DNA of 64,000 bases, from positions 42,483 to 106,482 of the forward strand of contig JBBDJB010000031.1 of assembly GCA_040880125.1 (NCBI GenBank). The letters run 5' to 3'. Position numbers and translations under genes: made by a program. Source of the stretch: JBBDJB01 sp040880125 (lineage in GTDB: Bacteria > Planctomycetota > Planctomycetia > Pirellulales > JBBDJB01). Of the stretch, positions 46,096 through 54,638 are shown in pieces. Within the stretch, counting starts at the first letter, position 1. Every line of letters begins with the position of its first letter. The notes beneath the pieces were generated by a model. The model was not told the origin of the DNA. It was given only the letters and a program-made list of their open reading frames with translations, and did not search any database.

Positions 46096-48168
46096 ATGCC
46101 CCGCCAGATCGAAAACCTGCGGAACATCGGCATCATCGCCCACATCGATGCCGGCAAAACGACCGTCACCGAGCGGATGCTGTATTACGCCGGCGCCACG
46201 CACAAGATGGGCGAGGTCGATCGCGGTACGACCGAGACCGATTTTGATCCCGAGGAGCAGCAGCGGGGAATCACGATCTACTCGGCCTGCGTCACGTTCG
46301 AGTGGAAGGACGTGATGGTCAACCTGATCGATACGCCAGGCCACGTCGACTTCACCGCCGAAGTCGAGCGCTCGCTGCGGGTGCTCGACGGCGGCGTGGT
46401 GGTGTTCAGTGCGCGCGAGGGGGTCGAGGCCCAGAGCGAGACTGTCTGGCGGCAGGCGAACCGGTACCACGTGCCGCGGCTGGCCTTCATCAACAAGTTG
46501 GACCGCGAGGGGGCCGATTTCGAGGCCGTACTTGCAGAGATCGGCTCGCGCCTGCAGTCCAATCCGGTGGCCATTCAAATTCCCGTGGGCAGCGGCCCCC
46601 CGCACCTGGAAAACTCCTTTCGAGCTGTGATCGACCTGATCGGCCGCAAGCTGCTCACCTTCACGCCGGAGAGCCAGGGGGCGGAAGTTCGAGAGCAAGT
46701 CGTTCCACCGGAACTTGTGCCGGAGATGGAGAAGTGGCGCAACCGCATGCTCGAGTCGCTGTACGATTACAGCGACGAGCTGATGGAGCAGGCCCTGGCC
46801 GAGCAGATCGTTTCGGAAGATCTGATCCGCTCGGTGCTCCGCAAGGCGACCATTCACAACTACGTGCAACCGGTGCTGTGCGGCTCGGCGCTAGACTTCA
46901 TGGGCATCCAGCCGCTGCTCGATGCCGTCGCGCACTACCTGCCCAGCCCCGCCGACCTGCCGCCGGTCGAAGGCGTCGACCCGAAAAACAAGGACAAGGT
47001 CCTTAAGCGGCACTGCAATCCCGAAGATCCCTTCTGCGGATTGCTGTTCAAGATCGTGGCCGACAAGCACGGCGACCTGTGCTACGTGCGGGTTTACTCG
47101 GGCGAGCTAGGCGCCGGCAGCCGGGTGCTCAACCCGGGCCGCGAGAAAAAGGAGAACGTGCCCCAGCTCTGGCACATCCAAGCGGACCACCGTCAGCAGG
47201 TGAAGGCCGTCGCCGCCGGCGATATCGTCGGCATCATCGGCCTGCGGCACTCGATCACCGGCGATACGCTGTGCGATTCAAAGCACCCGATCCTGCTGGA
47301 GACGATTGTCTTTCCGGAGACCGTCATCTCGATGGCGATCGAGCCGGAAAGCTCGTCCGATCGCAAAAAGCTCTCGCAAACACTCGAAATGATGAAGCGC
47401 CAGGATCCGACGTTCCGCGCGCAGGAGAACGAGGAGACCGGGCAGACGCTGATCAGCGGGATGGGCGAGCTGCACCTGGAAGTGATCAAGCACCGACTGC
47501 TGCGGGATTTCAATCTGAATGTGAAGGTCCACAAGCCCCGGGTGAGCTACCGCGAGACGGTTAAGCAGCCGGTCGAGGCGACCGGCGAATGTCACCGGCA
47601 GATCGGCGGGCAGTCGCTGTTCGCGAAGGTGCGACTGCGGATGGAGCCCACCCAGGGCGAAGCTGACCAGGTAATGACCGGGATGGAGCGGGATCATGGC
47701 CTGCCGCCTGAATTCGCCGCGGTCGTTCTCGACGAGCTGAACAACCTGGGGCAAGGCGGCGGGGCGCTGGGCTTCCCGCTGATGAACGTGCGGCTGACGC
47801 TGCTGGGGGGCGAAGTCCACGAGACCGAGTCGAACGAGACTGCCTTTCGCATCGCCACGTCCGACGCCTTCCATCAGGCGCTGCGGCCGGAGAATACGGT
47901 GCTGCTGGAACCGATCATGCGGCTGCGGATCACCACGCCGGAGGAGAGCTTTGGCGACTTCATGGCCGATCTGCAGCAGCGCCGCGGCACCGTCAACCGC
48001 ACCAACACCCGCGGTCCGGACGTGATCATCGACGCCGAAGCGCCGCTGGGGACCCTGTTCGGCTATTCCAGCGCAATGCGAAGCCTGAGCCAGGGCCGGG
48101 CGAGCTGCACGATGGAGCCCGCCTCGTATGGCCCCGCTCCGCCGGAAGTGCTGGCCGGATTTCTGTAA
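46096..48168 (+). CDS. fusA: Translation elongation factor G
   Basis: 690 residues. The GTPase domain has AHIDAGKTT, RGITIYSACVTFEW, DTPGHVDF and NKLD. The domain arrangement is complete to the C-terminus (TGYSSAMRSLSQGRASCTMEP-like end, with FGYSSAMRSLSQGRAS). The RGITIYSA switch and several inserts resemble the subfamily described as spd EF-G1 or mitochondrial EF-G1-like rather than the E. coli type, which I recall as common in planctomycetes and spirochaetes. EF-G moves tRNAs and mRNA through the ribosome. It is the third gene of the str unit. Confidence 0.93.
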   Translation: MPRQIENLRNIGIIAHIDAGKTTVTERMLYYAGATHKMGEVDRGTTETDFDPEEQQRGITIYSACVTFEWKDVMVNLIDTPGHVDFTAEVERSLRVLDGGVVVFSAREGVEAQSETVWRQANRYHVPRLAFINKLDREGADFEAVLAEIGSRLQSNPVAIQIPVGSGPPHLENSFRAVIDLIGRKLLTFTPESQGAEVREQVVPPELVPEMEKWRNRMLESLYDYSDELMEQALAEQIVSEDLIRSVLRKATIHNYVQPVLCGSALDFMGIQPLLDAVAHYLPSPADLPPVEGVDPKNKDKVLKRHCNPEDPFCGLLFKIVADKHGDLCYVRVYSGELGAGSRVLNPGREKKENVPQLWHIQADHRQQVKAVAAGDIVGIIGLRHSITGDTLCDSKHPILLETIVFPETVISMAIEPESSSDRKKLSQTLEMMKRQDPTFRAQENEETGQTLISGMGELHLEVIKHRLLRDFNLNVKVHKPRVSYRETVKQPVEATGECHRQIGGQSLFAKVRLRMEPTQGEADQVMTGMERDHGLPPEFAAVVLDELNNLGQGGGALGFPLMNVRLTLLGGEVHETESNETAFRIATSDAFHQALRPENTVLLEPIMRLRITTPEESFGDFMADLQQRRGTVNRTNTRGPDVIIDAEAPLGTLFGYSSAMRSLSQGRASCTMEPASYGPAPPEVLAGFL

Positions 48169-48295
48169 TCGGGACGCGGCGACAGCAAGTAGCGTTTGGG
48201 CGGATGAAAGTTCCGCGTCACCGCGCTTGGCGAGCCGGTATTCGCACGGCCGGCCGTCGCACCTAACTCCTGTCACAAAACAGAATTTTCGGCCG

Positions 48296-48324
48296 TTGAC
48301 ACCCCATGGGGCAAACTCTACTAT
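48296..48324 (+). promoter_or_regulatory. Strong sigma-70 promoter before the S10 operon
   Basis: TTGACA at 48296-48301, a 17-base spacer and TACTAT at 48319-48324, about 77 bases upstream of rpsJ. This is the best consensus match in the window. The spacer contains the palindrome CCCCATGGGG. Confidence 0.7.
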
Positions 48325-48401
48325 TAGTGGTTTGCCATTTGTCGGGCAGTTGTCGTTGTGTCTTTGAAATCCTGGTGTTCGGTCAGTAGCAGGAGCCTAT
48401 C

Positions 48402-48728
48402 GTGGCGGACCAGTCCCACGAGATCATTCGCATTCGCATGGAGGCCTACGACCACTCGGTCCTGGACCAGAGTGCGGCGGACATCGTGGATACGGCGAAG
48501 CGCACCAACTCGGTCGTGCACGGCCCGATTCCGCTCCCCACTCGGATCGAACGGTACACCGTCCTGTCCGGACCGCACGTGGACAAGAAGGCACGTCAGC
48601 AGTTTGAAATTCGGACGCACAAGCGGTTGATCGACATCGTCCAGGCGACCGCCAAGACGATCGAGGCGCTCAACAAGTTGAGCCTGCCGGCGGGCGTGGA
48701 CATCAAGATCAAGGCCACCAGCGCCTAA
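48402..48728 (+). CDS. rpsJ: 30S ribosomal protein S10
   Basis: 108 residues from the GTG at 48402, with AGGAG upstream. Family sequence is clear: IIRIRMEAYDHSVLDQSAADIVDTAKRTNS, GPIPLPTRIERYTVLSGPHVDKKARQQFE and LIDIVQATAKTIEALNKLSLPAGVDIKIK. S10 sits in the 30S head and also pairs with NusB and NusG in antitermination. It heads the S10-spc cluster, which then runs on the same strand to map without other genes. Confidence 0.97.
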   Translation: MADQSHEIIRIRMEAYDHSVLDQSAADIVDTAKRTNSVVHGPIPLPTRIERYTVLSGPHVDKKARQQFEIRTHKRLIDIVQATAKTIEALNKLSLPAGVDIKIKATSA

Positions 48729-48745
48729 GAGTCGTCGGCGGCAGC

Positions 48746-48783
48746 CACAGCGCAGGCATTGAAGCACAGCGCGGGCATTGAGG
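48746..48783. repeat. 19-base tandem duplication in the rpsJ-rplC spacer
   Basis: Two near-identical 19-mers, CACAGCGCAGGCATTGAAG and CACAGCGCGGGCATTGAGG. Confidence 0.85.
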
Positions 48784-48905
48784 AAACACAGCAGCGGATT
48801 CACCAAAATCTTGCAGGTCATTCGTATGAATCGGATGCCACGCGGGTAAAGTGAGGCGGGTCCTCATCTTCCCGCGAGGGCGGCATACGTCGAGGAAAGC
48901 AAACG

Positions 48906-49592
48906 ATGGCTACCGGAATACTCGGCCGCAAGGTCGGGATGACACAGATTTACAACGAAAGCGGCCAGGCTATCCCGGTCACGGTGATTCAGGCCGGGCC
49001 GTGCGACGTGCTGCAAGTCCGTACGCAAGATCGCGACGGATACGAAGCCATCCAGTTGGGCTTTCTCGACAAGCCGCGCCGTCTCGCCCCCCGCAGTCAG
49101 CGGGGTCATGTGGCGAAACTCGACAGCAAGCGCACCCGCCGCCGTTCGCAGGCCGGCATTGAGGCGCTTCCCAAGGCCGACTGTGAACCGAAGCGATTCG
49201 TCCGCGAGATCCGCGGAGCGGTCGCCCAGGCCGAAGTCGGTGGCAAGGTGGACGTCACTGCCCTGTCCGAGATCAAGGCGGTCGATGTAACCGGCTTCAG
49301 CAAGGGCCGCGGCTTTGCCGGGGCCATGAAGCGGCACAACTTCTCCGGTCAACGGGCCAGCCACGGCGTGAAGAAGTGTCACCGCCACCTGGGCGGCACC
49401 GGCGCCAGCGCCTTTCCCAGCCGGCTCTTCAAGGGCAGGAAGATGCCCGGCCGCTACGGCGGCACCCGCTGCACGACCCGGAATCTGAAGGTCGTCAGCA
49501 TCGATCTCGAAAACAACTTGCTGGTGATCAAGGGCGCCGTTCCCGGACCGAACGGCGGATACCTCGTAATCTCCGGCACCAATAAGCTCTAA
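48906..49592 (+). CDS. rplC: 50S ribosomal protein L3
   Basis: 228 residues starting MATGILGRKVGMTQIY, with GAGGAAA upstream. The L3 core FSKGRGFAGAMKRHNFSGQRASHG and the region GGTGASAFPSRLFKGRKMPGRYGG near the peptidyl transferase centre are intact. L3 helps start 50S assembly by binding 23S rRNA. A 177-base spacer with a tandem duplication separates it from rpsJ. Confidence 0.97.
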   Translation: MATGILGRKVGMTQIYNESGQAIPVTVIQAGPCDVLQVRTQDRDGYEAIQLGFLDKPRRLAPRSQRGHVAKLDSKRTRRRSQAGIEALPKADCEPKRFVREIRGAVAQAEVGGKVDVTALSEIKAVDVTGFSKGRGFAGAMKRHNFSGQRASHGVKKCHRHLGGTGASAFPSRLFKGRKMPGRYGGTRCTTRNLKVVSIDLENNLLVIKGAVPGPNGGYLVISGTNKL

Positions 49593-49672
49593 GGCAAGGC
49601 AACCAACCGCCCGGTGGGCGCCAGGCCCTCGGCAGACAGCTTCGCTCACTGCGAACCACGAGACCAGCGACG

Positions 49673-50323
49673 ATGGCCAGCTTAAAGATACTCGACCGTA
49701 GCGGCAAAGAAGTCGGCACGTACGATGTCGCGCCGAGCGACTTTGCGCCGCGCATCAATAAGCAACTGCTGCACGACGTCGTGGTGATGTACCAAAACAA
49801 TCTGCGCCAGGGGACGGCCAAGACCAAGACCCGCGGCGAAGTGGTGGGTTCGACGAAAAAGATGTATCGCCAGAAGGGGACGGGCAACGCCCGTGCCGGC
49901 TCGCGGCGGAGTGGTATTCGCCGTGGCGGCGGTCACATCCACGCGAAGGGGACCCGCGACTGGGGGTACTCGCTGCCGCGCAAGGCGGTTCGCCTGGCGA
50001 CTCGGATGGCCATTGCCTCGAAGATCCGCGACGACCAGGTGCTGGTTATCGACGAGTTGTCGTTCCAGGCTCCCAAAACACGGGAGATGGTCGCCGTGCT
50101 GCGAGCGCTGGGGTGTGCAGGCGAGAACTTGCTCGTCACGACCGCGCAGCATGACGTCAACGTATACAAGAGCGCCCGAAACATCCCGTCCGTCTCGGTC
50201 TCGCCGGCGGCGGAGATCAACGCCCTGTCGATCCTCAGCGCCAAGCGGCTGCTGGTGACCAAGGCAGCACTGGACGGATTGAAAGAACGTGCCGGGCGGG
50301 CAGCCGCTGGTAAAGCTACGTAG
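49673..50323 (+). CDS. rplD: 50S ribosomal protein L4
   Basis: 216 residues. The exit-tunnel loop is visible (RGEVVGSTKKMYRQKGTGNARAGSRRSGIRRGGG), as is the globular part (LRALGCAGENLLVTTAQHDVNVYKSARNIP). L4 lines the nascent-peptide tunnel. In E. coli it represses the S10 operon through the leader; no such leader element is identified here. It precedes rplW by 11 bases. Confidence 0.96.
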   Translation: MASLKILDRSGKEVGTYDVAPSDFAPRINKQLLHDVVVMYQNNLRQGTAKTKTRGEVVGSTKKMYRQKGTGNARAGSRRSGIRRGGGHIHAKGTRDWGYSLPRKAVRLATRMAIASKIRDDQVLVIDELSFQAPKTREMVAVLRALGCAGENLLVTTAQHDVNVYKSARNIPSVSVSPAAEINALSILSAKRLLVTKAALDGLKERAGRAAAGKAT

Positions 50324-50334
50324 GAATTTCCGAG

Positions 50335-50649
50335 ATGGTCAAGTATCAACCACAACAAGTAGGCGTGCAGCTCGAGCCGCATCAGATCATCCTGCGTCCT
50401 CTGGTGACCGAGAAGGGCGTGCATCGCTCGACGCGCCATAACGCCTACGCCTTTGAAATCAACAAGCTGGCGAACAAGGACGATGTCCGCCGGGCCATCG
50501 AGGATCTGTTCGACGTCCGCGTGGTATCTGTTCGCACGCAAAACCGGAAGGGCAAGCCGCGCAAGACGCGGTTTCACTACGGTTACACCAACGACTGGAA
50601 GAAAGCGATCGTGAAGCTCGATCCCGAGCACCACATCGACTTCTTCTAA
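50335..50649 (+). CDS. rplW: 50S ribosomal protein L23
   Basis: 104 residues: LEPHQIILRPLVTEKGVHRSTRHNAYAFEI, NKDDVRRAIEDLFDVRVVSVRTQNRKGKPRKTR. L23 sits at the tunnel exit and docks trigger factor and SRP. The stop codon overlaps the first unit of a 15-base tandem duplication. Confidence 0.96.
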   Translation: MVKYQPQQVGVQLEPHQIILRPLVTEKGVHRSTRHNAYAFEINKLANKDDVRRAIEDLFDVRVVSVRTQNRKGKPRKTRFHYGYTNDWKKAIVKLDPEHHIDFF

Positions 50650-50677
50650 AGCTACGCCGACGAAAGCTACGCCGACG
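50648..50677. repeat. 15-base tandem duplication at the end of rplW
   Basis: AAAGCTACGCCGACG twice in a row, beginning in the rplW stop codon. Confidence 0.9.
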
Positions 50678-50690
50678 AAAGAGTTTTGCC

Positions 50691-51554
50691 ATGGGCATTC
50701 GAAAGTACAAACCGACGACTCCCGGCCGACGCGGCGCCACCGTGAGCGACTTCAAGGAGCTCACCCCGGGCGCCGAGCCCGCCAAGCGGTTGCTGCGCAC
50801 GGTTCGCAAGACCGGCGGCCGGAACAACCAGGGCAAGATTACTTCGCGGCATCGCGGCGGGGGGCACAAGCGCCGCTACCGCGTCATCGATTTTCGTCGC
50901 AACAAGGACGGCGTGCCGGCCAAGGTGCACTCGATCCAGTACGATCCGAACCGCAGTGCCCGAATCGCGCTTTTGCACTATGTCGATGGCGAAAAGCGAT
51001 ACATCCTCGCTCCGGAAGGGCTCGAGGCGGGGGCCGAAGTGCAGAGCGGACCGGACGCTCCGCCGACGGTGGGTAACTGCCTGCCGCTGGCGAAGATTCC
51101 GCTGGGAACGTCGGTGCACAATATCGAGATGAAGCCCGGCCGCGGCGGCGCCATGTGCCGTAGCGCCGGCACCAGCGCTACGCTGGCGGCACGCGAGGCG
51201 GATTGGGCACAGATCACGCTGCCCAGCGGAGAAATCCGCCGTATCCCCTCCGCCTGCCGCGCCACCGTGGGATCGACGAGCAACCCGGATCACATCGGTA
51301 TCGTGTTGGGCAAGGCCGGCCGCAAGCGATGGCTGGGCCGACGGCCTCACGTCCGCGGCACGGCAATGAACCCGGTCGACCACCCCCACGGCGGCGGCGA
51401 AGGCCGCACCAAGGGCGGGCGGCATCCGGTCAGTCCCGAGGGCAAGTCGGCAAAGGGCGGCGGGACGCGCAAGCGACGCAAGCCGTCCAACAAGGCCATT
51501 GTGCGGCGGCGTCGCAGCAGGCGATATGGACAGCTCAAGCTGGCGAAGAAATAG
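50691..51554 (+). CDS. rplB: 50S ribosomal protein L2
   Basis: 287 residues. The rRNA-binding core shows NNQGKITSRHRGGGHKRRYRVIDF, IEMKPGRGGAMCRSAGTSA and the C-terminal VDHPHGGGEGRTKGGRHPVSP, which reaches the peptidyl transferase centre, then a basic tail. L2 is essential for subunit joining and peptidyl transfer. Length is slightly above the usual 275. Confidence 0.97.
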   Translation: MGIRKYKPTTPGRRGATVSDFKELTPGAEPAKRLLRTVRKTGGRNNQGKITSRHRGGGHKRRYRVIDFRRNKDGVPAKVHSIQYDPNRSARIALLHYVDGEKRYILAPEGLEAGAEVQSGPDAPPTVGNCLPLAKIPLGTSVHNIEMKPGRGGAMCRSAGTSATLAAREADWAQITLPSGEIRRIPSACRATVGSTSNPDHIGIVLGKAGRKRWLGRRPHVRGTAMNPVDHPHGGGEGRTKGGRHPVSPEGKSAKGGGTRKRRKPSNKAIVRRRRSRRYGQLKLAKK

Positions 51555-51624
51555 TTTGCAGTTGCGCAGACATAAGCGGCCAAGATCATTCAACGGCAGA
51601 TAACGACGCGGAGTACGCTCGACG

Positions 51625-51894
51625 ATGGGTAGATCACTAAAGAAAGGGCCGTTTGTCGACCCGAAGCTCTACATGAAAGTGGAGCGGCTCAACAACACCG
51701 GGTTGAAGGACGCGATCAAGACCTGGGCCCGGTCGTGCACGATTGTTCCCGAGTTCGTCGGCCATACATTCATGGTTCACAACGGCAAGAACCACCTGAA
51801 GGTGTTCGTGACCGAAGACATGGTCGGCCACAAACTGGGTGAGTTTTCGCCGACCCGTACGTTCAAGGGGCACGGCGGCAAGGGCGGGCGATAG
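51625..51894 (+). CDS. rpsS: 30S ribosomal protein S19
   Basis: 89 residues: MGRSLKKGPFVDPKLYMKVERL, TWARSCTIVPEFVGHTFMVHNGKNHLKVFVTEDMVGHKLGEFSPTRTF. Length and motifs are standard. S19 is in the 30S head near S13. Confidence 0.97.
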   Translation: MGRSLKKGPFVDPKLYMKVERLNNTGLKDAIKTWARSCTIVPEFVGHTFMVHNGKNHLKVFVTEDMVGHKLGEFSPTRTFKGHGGKGGR

Positions 51895-51995
51895 CCGTTG
51901 CCGGAGTTGCGGCGGCGTGCCGCGTCGAGTCGTTCACCTACGAAGGCGTTCACCAACAAAGTAAGTCGAGAGCAAGCAAACCGAGGATTCGTGTC

Positions 51996-52322
51996 ATGGC
52001 TTACCAAGCGGTTCACCGCTATGCACGCATCAGCGCCAGCAAGGTTCGTCCGCTGGCGAAGCTGATCCGCGGTAGACGGGCCGACGAGGCGCTGGCCATC
52101 CTGCGGTACCAGCCGCACCGCGGAGCGCGGATGCTGGAGAAAGTGCTCAAGAGCGCCTTGGGGAACGCCGAAGACCGGCGCGCTCCAAACCTGTCGCGGC
52201 TGACCGTCTCCGACGCGCGGGCCGAGGGCGGGCCGTCGTTCAAGCGGGTGCGTCCCCGGGCGCGTGGCATGGCACATATTATTCGGAAGCAGATGTCGCA
52301 CATTTATATCGCGTTGGAGTAG
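51996..52322 (+). CDS. rplV: 50S ribosomal protein L22
   Basis: 108 residues: YARISASKVRPLAKLIRGRRADEALAILRY and FKRVRPRARGMAHIIRKQMSHIYIAL. The tunnel-lining beta hairpin is present. It lies 101 bases after rpsS and 70 before rpsC. Confidence 0.96.
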   Translation: MAYQAVHRYARISASKVRPLAKLIRGRRADEALAILRYQPHRGARMLEKVLKSALGNAEDRRAPNLSRLTVSDARAEGGPSFKRVRPRARGMAHIIRKQMSHIYIALE

Positions 52323-52392
52323 TCCCCCTTTCGCGATGGAACCAAGCCGCGCTGGGGCATGACCGCCACAGCGCAAGCGAGAGAACAAGCAC

Positions 52393-53088
52393 ATGGGTCA
52401 AAAAGTCAATCCCATCGGTTTCCGCACCGGCATCATGATGGGCTGGAAGAGCCGCTGGTACGCTCCGAAAAAGGAGTTTGCCGAGCTGCTCATCGAAGAC
52501 CACAAGATTCGCAAATACATCAAAGGCAAATACCGCTTCGCCGGCATCCCCAAGGTGGAGATCGAGCGGACGCGCGACGAGGTCAAGGTCATACTTTACG
52601 CCGCCAGGCCGGGCGTAATCATCGGACGCAAGGGACAACAGGTTGAGCAACTTCAGGACGAGCTGCAGTCGCTGGTGAAGCGGCGCATCAACATCAAGAT
52701 CGAGGAGATCTCGCGTCCGGAGATTCAGGCCCAGCTCGTCGCGGAAGACGTGGCGGACCAGCTTTCCAAAAGGTCCAGCTTCCGCCGCACGATGAAGCGG
52801 GCGCTGGAGCAGACCATGGAGGCGGGGGCGAAGGGAATCAAGATTCAACTGGCCGGCCGGTTGGGCGGGTCGGAAATGGCGCGGCGCGAAAAGCAAATCG
52901 CCGGCTCCATTCCGCTCAGCACGCTCCGGGCAAAGATCGACTACGGGTTTACTGAAGCCAAGACCGCGCAGGGACACATTGGCGTCCAGGTGTGGGTCAA
53001 CCAAGGGATGTACGAGGACGATAGCCATGGCGCTGATGCCCAAGAGGGTCAAGCATCGAAAAAGCCAAAGAGGTCGTATAAGAGGTAG
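52393..53088 (+). CDS. rpsC: 30S ribosomal protein S3
   Basis: 231 residues beginning MGQKVNPIGFRTGIMMGWKSRWY, with the KH domain (VEIERTRDEVKVILYAARPGVIIGRKGQQVEQL). The C-terminal domain ends normally at about GHIGVQVWVNQGMYED, followed by a basic tail SKKPKRSYKR. The last 62 bases overlap the start of rplP in another frame. S3 helps unwind mRNA at the entry. Confidence 0.95.
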   Translation: MGQKVNPIGFRTGIMMGWKSRWYAPKKEFAELLIEDHKIRKYIKGKYRFAGIPKVEIERTRDEVKVILYAARPGVIIGRKGQQVEQLQDELQSLVKRRINIKIEEISRPEIQAQLVAEDVADQLSKRSSFRRTMKRALEQTMEAGAKGIKIQLAGRLGGSEMARREKQIAGSIPLSTLRAKIDYGFTEAKTAQGHIGVQVWVNQGMYEDDSHGADAQEGQASKKPKRSYKR

Positions 53089-53443
53089 CGCGACGCGCGG
53101 AAACCGCGTCGTCTTTGGCGAGTTCGGATTGCAGGCAACACAAGGCGGCTGGATCAGCGCCGCGACGATCGAAGCCGGGCGTATTGCGGCGCAGCAATAC
53201 ATCCGGAACGAGGGGCGTCTGTACATCCGCGTGTTCCCGCACAAGCCGATTACCTCCATTCCGCTGGAAACGCGGATGGGCAAAGGCAAGGGCGAACCGG
53301 AGTACTGGGCGGCCGTGGTCCGGCCCGGCACGGTGCTGTACGAGATTGGCGGCATCTCCGAGGAGGCAGCCAAGATCTGCTTCGCTCGGCTGGCGCACAA
53401 GATGCCCGTCCGCGTCCGCTTCGTGCGGCGGCGGCCGGCGTGA
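53027..53443 (+). CDS. rplP: 50S ribosomal protein L16
   Basis: 138 residues from the ATG at 53027 (MALMPKRVKHRKSQRGRIRG), with GAGG at 53014-53017 inside rpsC. Motifs GNRVVFGEFGLQATQGGWISAATIEAGRIA and RVFPHKPITSIPLETRMGKGKGEPEYW are standard. It overlaps rpsC by 62 bases; an ATG at 53036 (MPKRVKHRK) is an alternative start. L16 organises the A-site region of the 50S subunit. Confidence 0.93.
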   Translation: MALMPKRVKHRKSQRGRIRGSATRGNRVVFGEFGLQATQGGWISAATIEAGRIAAQQYIRNEGRLYIRVFPHKPITSIPLETRMGKGKGEPEYWAAVVRPGTVLYEIGGISEEAAKICFARLAHKMPVRVRFVRRRPA

Positions 53444-53460
53444 CGAACTGAATTGCAAGT

Positions 53461-53516
53461 GCCCGTGACTGGGCGCCCGTGACTGGGCGCCCGTGACTGG
53501 GCGCCCATGACGGGGC
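53461..53516. repeat. Four tandem 14-base units in the rplP-rpmC spacer
   Basis: Three perfect copies of GCCCGTGACTGGGC and a fourth, GCCCATGACGGGGC. Each unit has self-complementary ends (GCCC/GGGC), so the array can form several small hairpins. Confidence 0.92.
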
Positions 53517-53577
53517 AAATGAACCAAGTTGGCCGGCCCCACGTGCGGGCAAGCAGAACGAGCAAGAGACGAGACGC

Positions 53578-53835
53578 ATGAGCAAGGCAACCGAGCTTCG
53601 CGAGATGAGCGACGAACAGCTTCAGTTGACGCTCAACGAGGAGCGGGAGACGCTGTTTCGACTGCGCATCCAGGCGCAGACCGAGCGGCTCGACGCCCCC
53701 AGCGAACTGCGCCGGCACCGGAGGATGATCGCCCAGATCAAGACGATTCAGACCGAGCGGGCGATCGCCAGCGGAGCCAGCGCGGCGGCGGAAGCGGCTC
53801 CCGCCGAGGCGGCCGCCGGCGAAGCGTCCAAGTGA
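53578..53835 (+). CDS. rpmC: 50S ribosomal protein L29
   Basis: 85 residues: MSKATELREMSDEQLQLTLNEERETLFRLRIQ, then LRRHRRMIAQIKTIQTERAIA, the helical hairpin of L29. An Ala/Glu-rich C-terminal extension of about 20 residues (EAAPAEAAAGEASK) is beyond the usual length of 60-70. L29 lies beside the tunnel exit. Confidence 0.93.
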   Translation: MSKATELREMSDEQLQLTLNEERETLFRLRIQAQTERLDAPSELRRHRRMIAQIKTIQTERAIASGASAAAEAAPAEAAAGEASK

Positions 53836-53873
53836 ACATTAGCGGGTAACGAATAGCGACGGAATTGAAAGCC

Positions 53874-54182
53874 ATGCCCAAGCGACAAGCGGTCGGCGTC
53901 GTCACCAGCGACAAACAGCAAAAGACTCGCCGCGTCGAGATCACGCGTCAGGTCCAGCACCCCAAGTACGGCAAAATCCTGCGGTTTAAAACCGTCTGTC
54001 ATGTGCACGACGAAAACAACGAATCGAAGCTGGGCGACACGGTCCGGATCGTGGAAAGCCGCGCCTATTCGAAGACCAAGTGCTGGGAATTGGCCGGCAT
54101 CGTCACGAAGAGCCAGCAGGTCGATATCGCGGCCATGAAAGCCGCCAGCAAGGCGGCGCAAAGGGAACACGAAGCGGAGTAG
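53874..54182 (+). CDS. rpsQ: 30S ribosomal protein S17
   Basis: 102 residues from the ATG at 53874 (MPKRQAVGVVTSDKQQKTRRV); the frame opens at 53865. Contains RRVEITRQVQHPKYGKILRFK and GDTVRIVESRAYSKTKCWELAGIV, the S17 OB-fold signature. A C-terminal basic tail (AAMKAASKAAQREHEAE) is longer than in E. coli. Confidence 0.95.
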   Translation: MPKRQAVGVVTSDKQQKTRRVEITRQVQHPKYGKILRFKTVCHVHDENNESKLGDTVRIVESRAYSKTKCWELAGIVTKSQQVDIAAMKAASKAAQREHEAE

Positions 54183-54268
54183 CGCCGCGTACGACCAGAT
54201 CATTCGAGAAAAAAGACAAGTCAACGCGGACCGCGAGCAATCGGCCGCAGTAGCAGGTGACCGGTACG

Positions 54269-54637
54269 ATGATCCAGATGCAAACGAGACTGTCGGTGGC
54301 GGACAACACCGGCGCGAAGGAAGTGATGTGCGTCAAAGTGCTGGGTGGCTCGCGGCGTCGCTTCGCCGGCCTGGGCGACGTCATCGTGTGCAGCGTGAAG
54401 CACACGATCCCCGGTAGCGAGATCAAAAAGAAGGCCGTCGTGCGGGCGGTGATCGTCCGCTGCAAGCAGCCCACTCGGCGCACCGACGGCAGCTACGTGC
54501 GGTTCGACAGCAATGCGGTGGTGATCATCGACAACGAAAAGAATCCCCGCGGTACGCGGATTTTCGGTGCGGTCGCCCGGGAACTCCGGGAACGGAATTT
54601 TATGAAGATCGTCAGCCTGGCGAGCGAGGTAGTCTGA
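54269..54637 (+). CDS. rplN: 50S ribosomal protein L14
   Basis: 122 residues from the ATG at 54269 (MIQMQTRLSVADNTGAKEVMCVKVLGG). Conserved GDVIVCSVKHTIPGSEIKKKAVVRAVIVR and RGTRIFGAVARELRERNFMKIVSLASEV. Standard length. It ends one base before the rplX start. Confidence 0.97.
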   Translation: MIQMQTRLSVADNTGAKEVMCVKVLGGSRRRFAGLGDVIVCSVKHTIPGSEIKKKAVVRAVIVRCKQPTRRTDGSYVRFDSNAVVIIDNEKNPRGTRIFGAVARELRERNFMKIVSLASEVV

Positions 54638-54638
54638 A

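Noticed and set aside
53461..53516. Possible CRISPR-like array
   Set aside because: Units are only 14 bases and directly abutting with no spacers.
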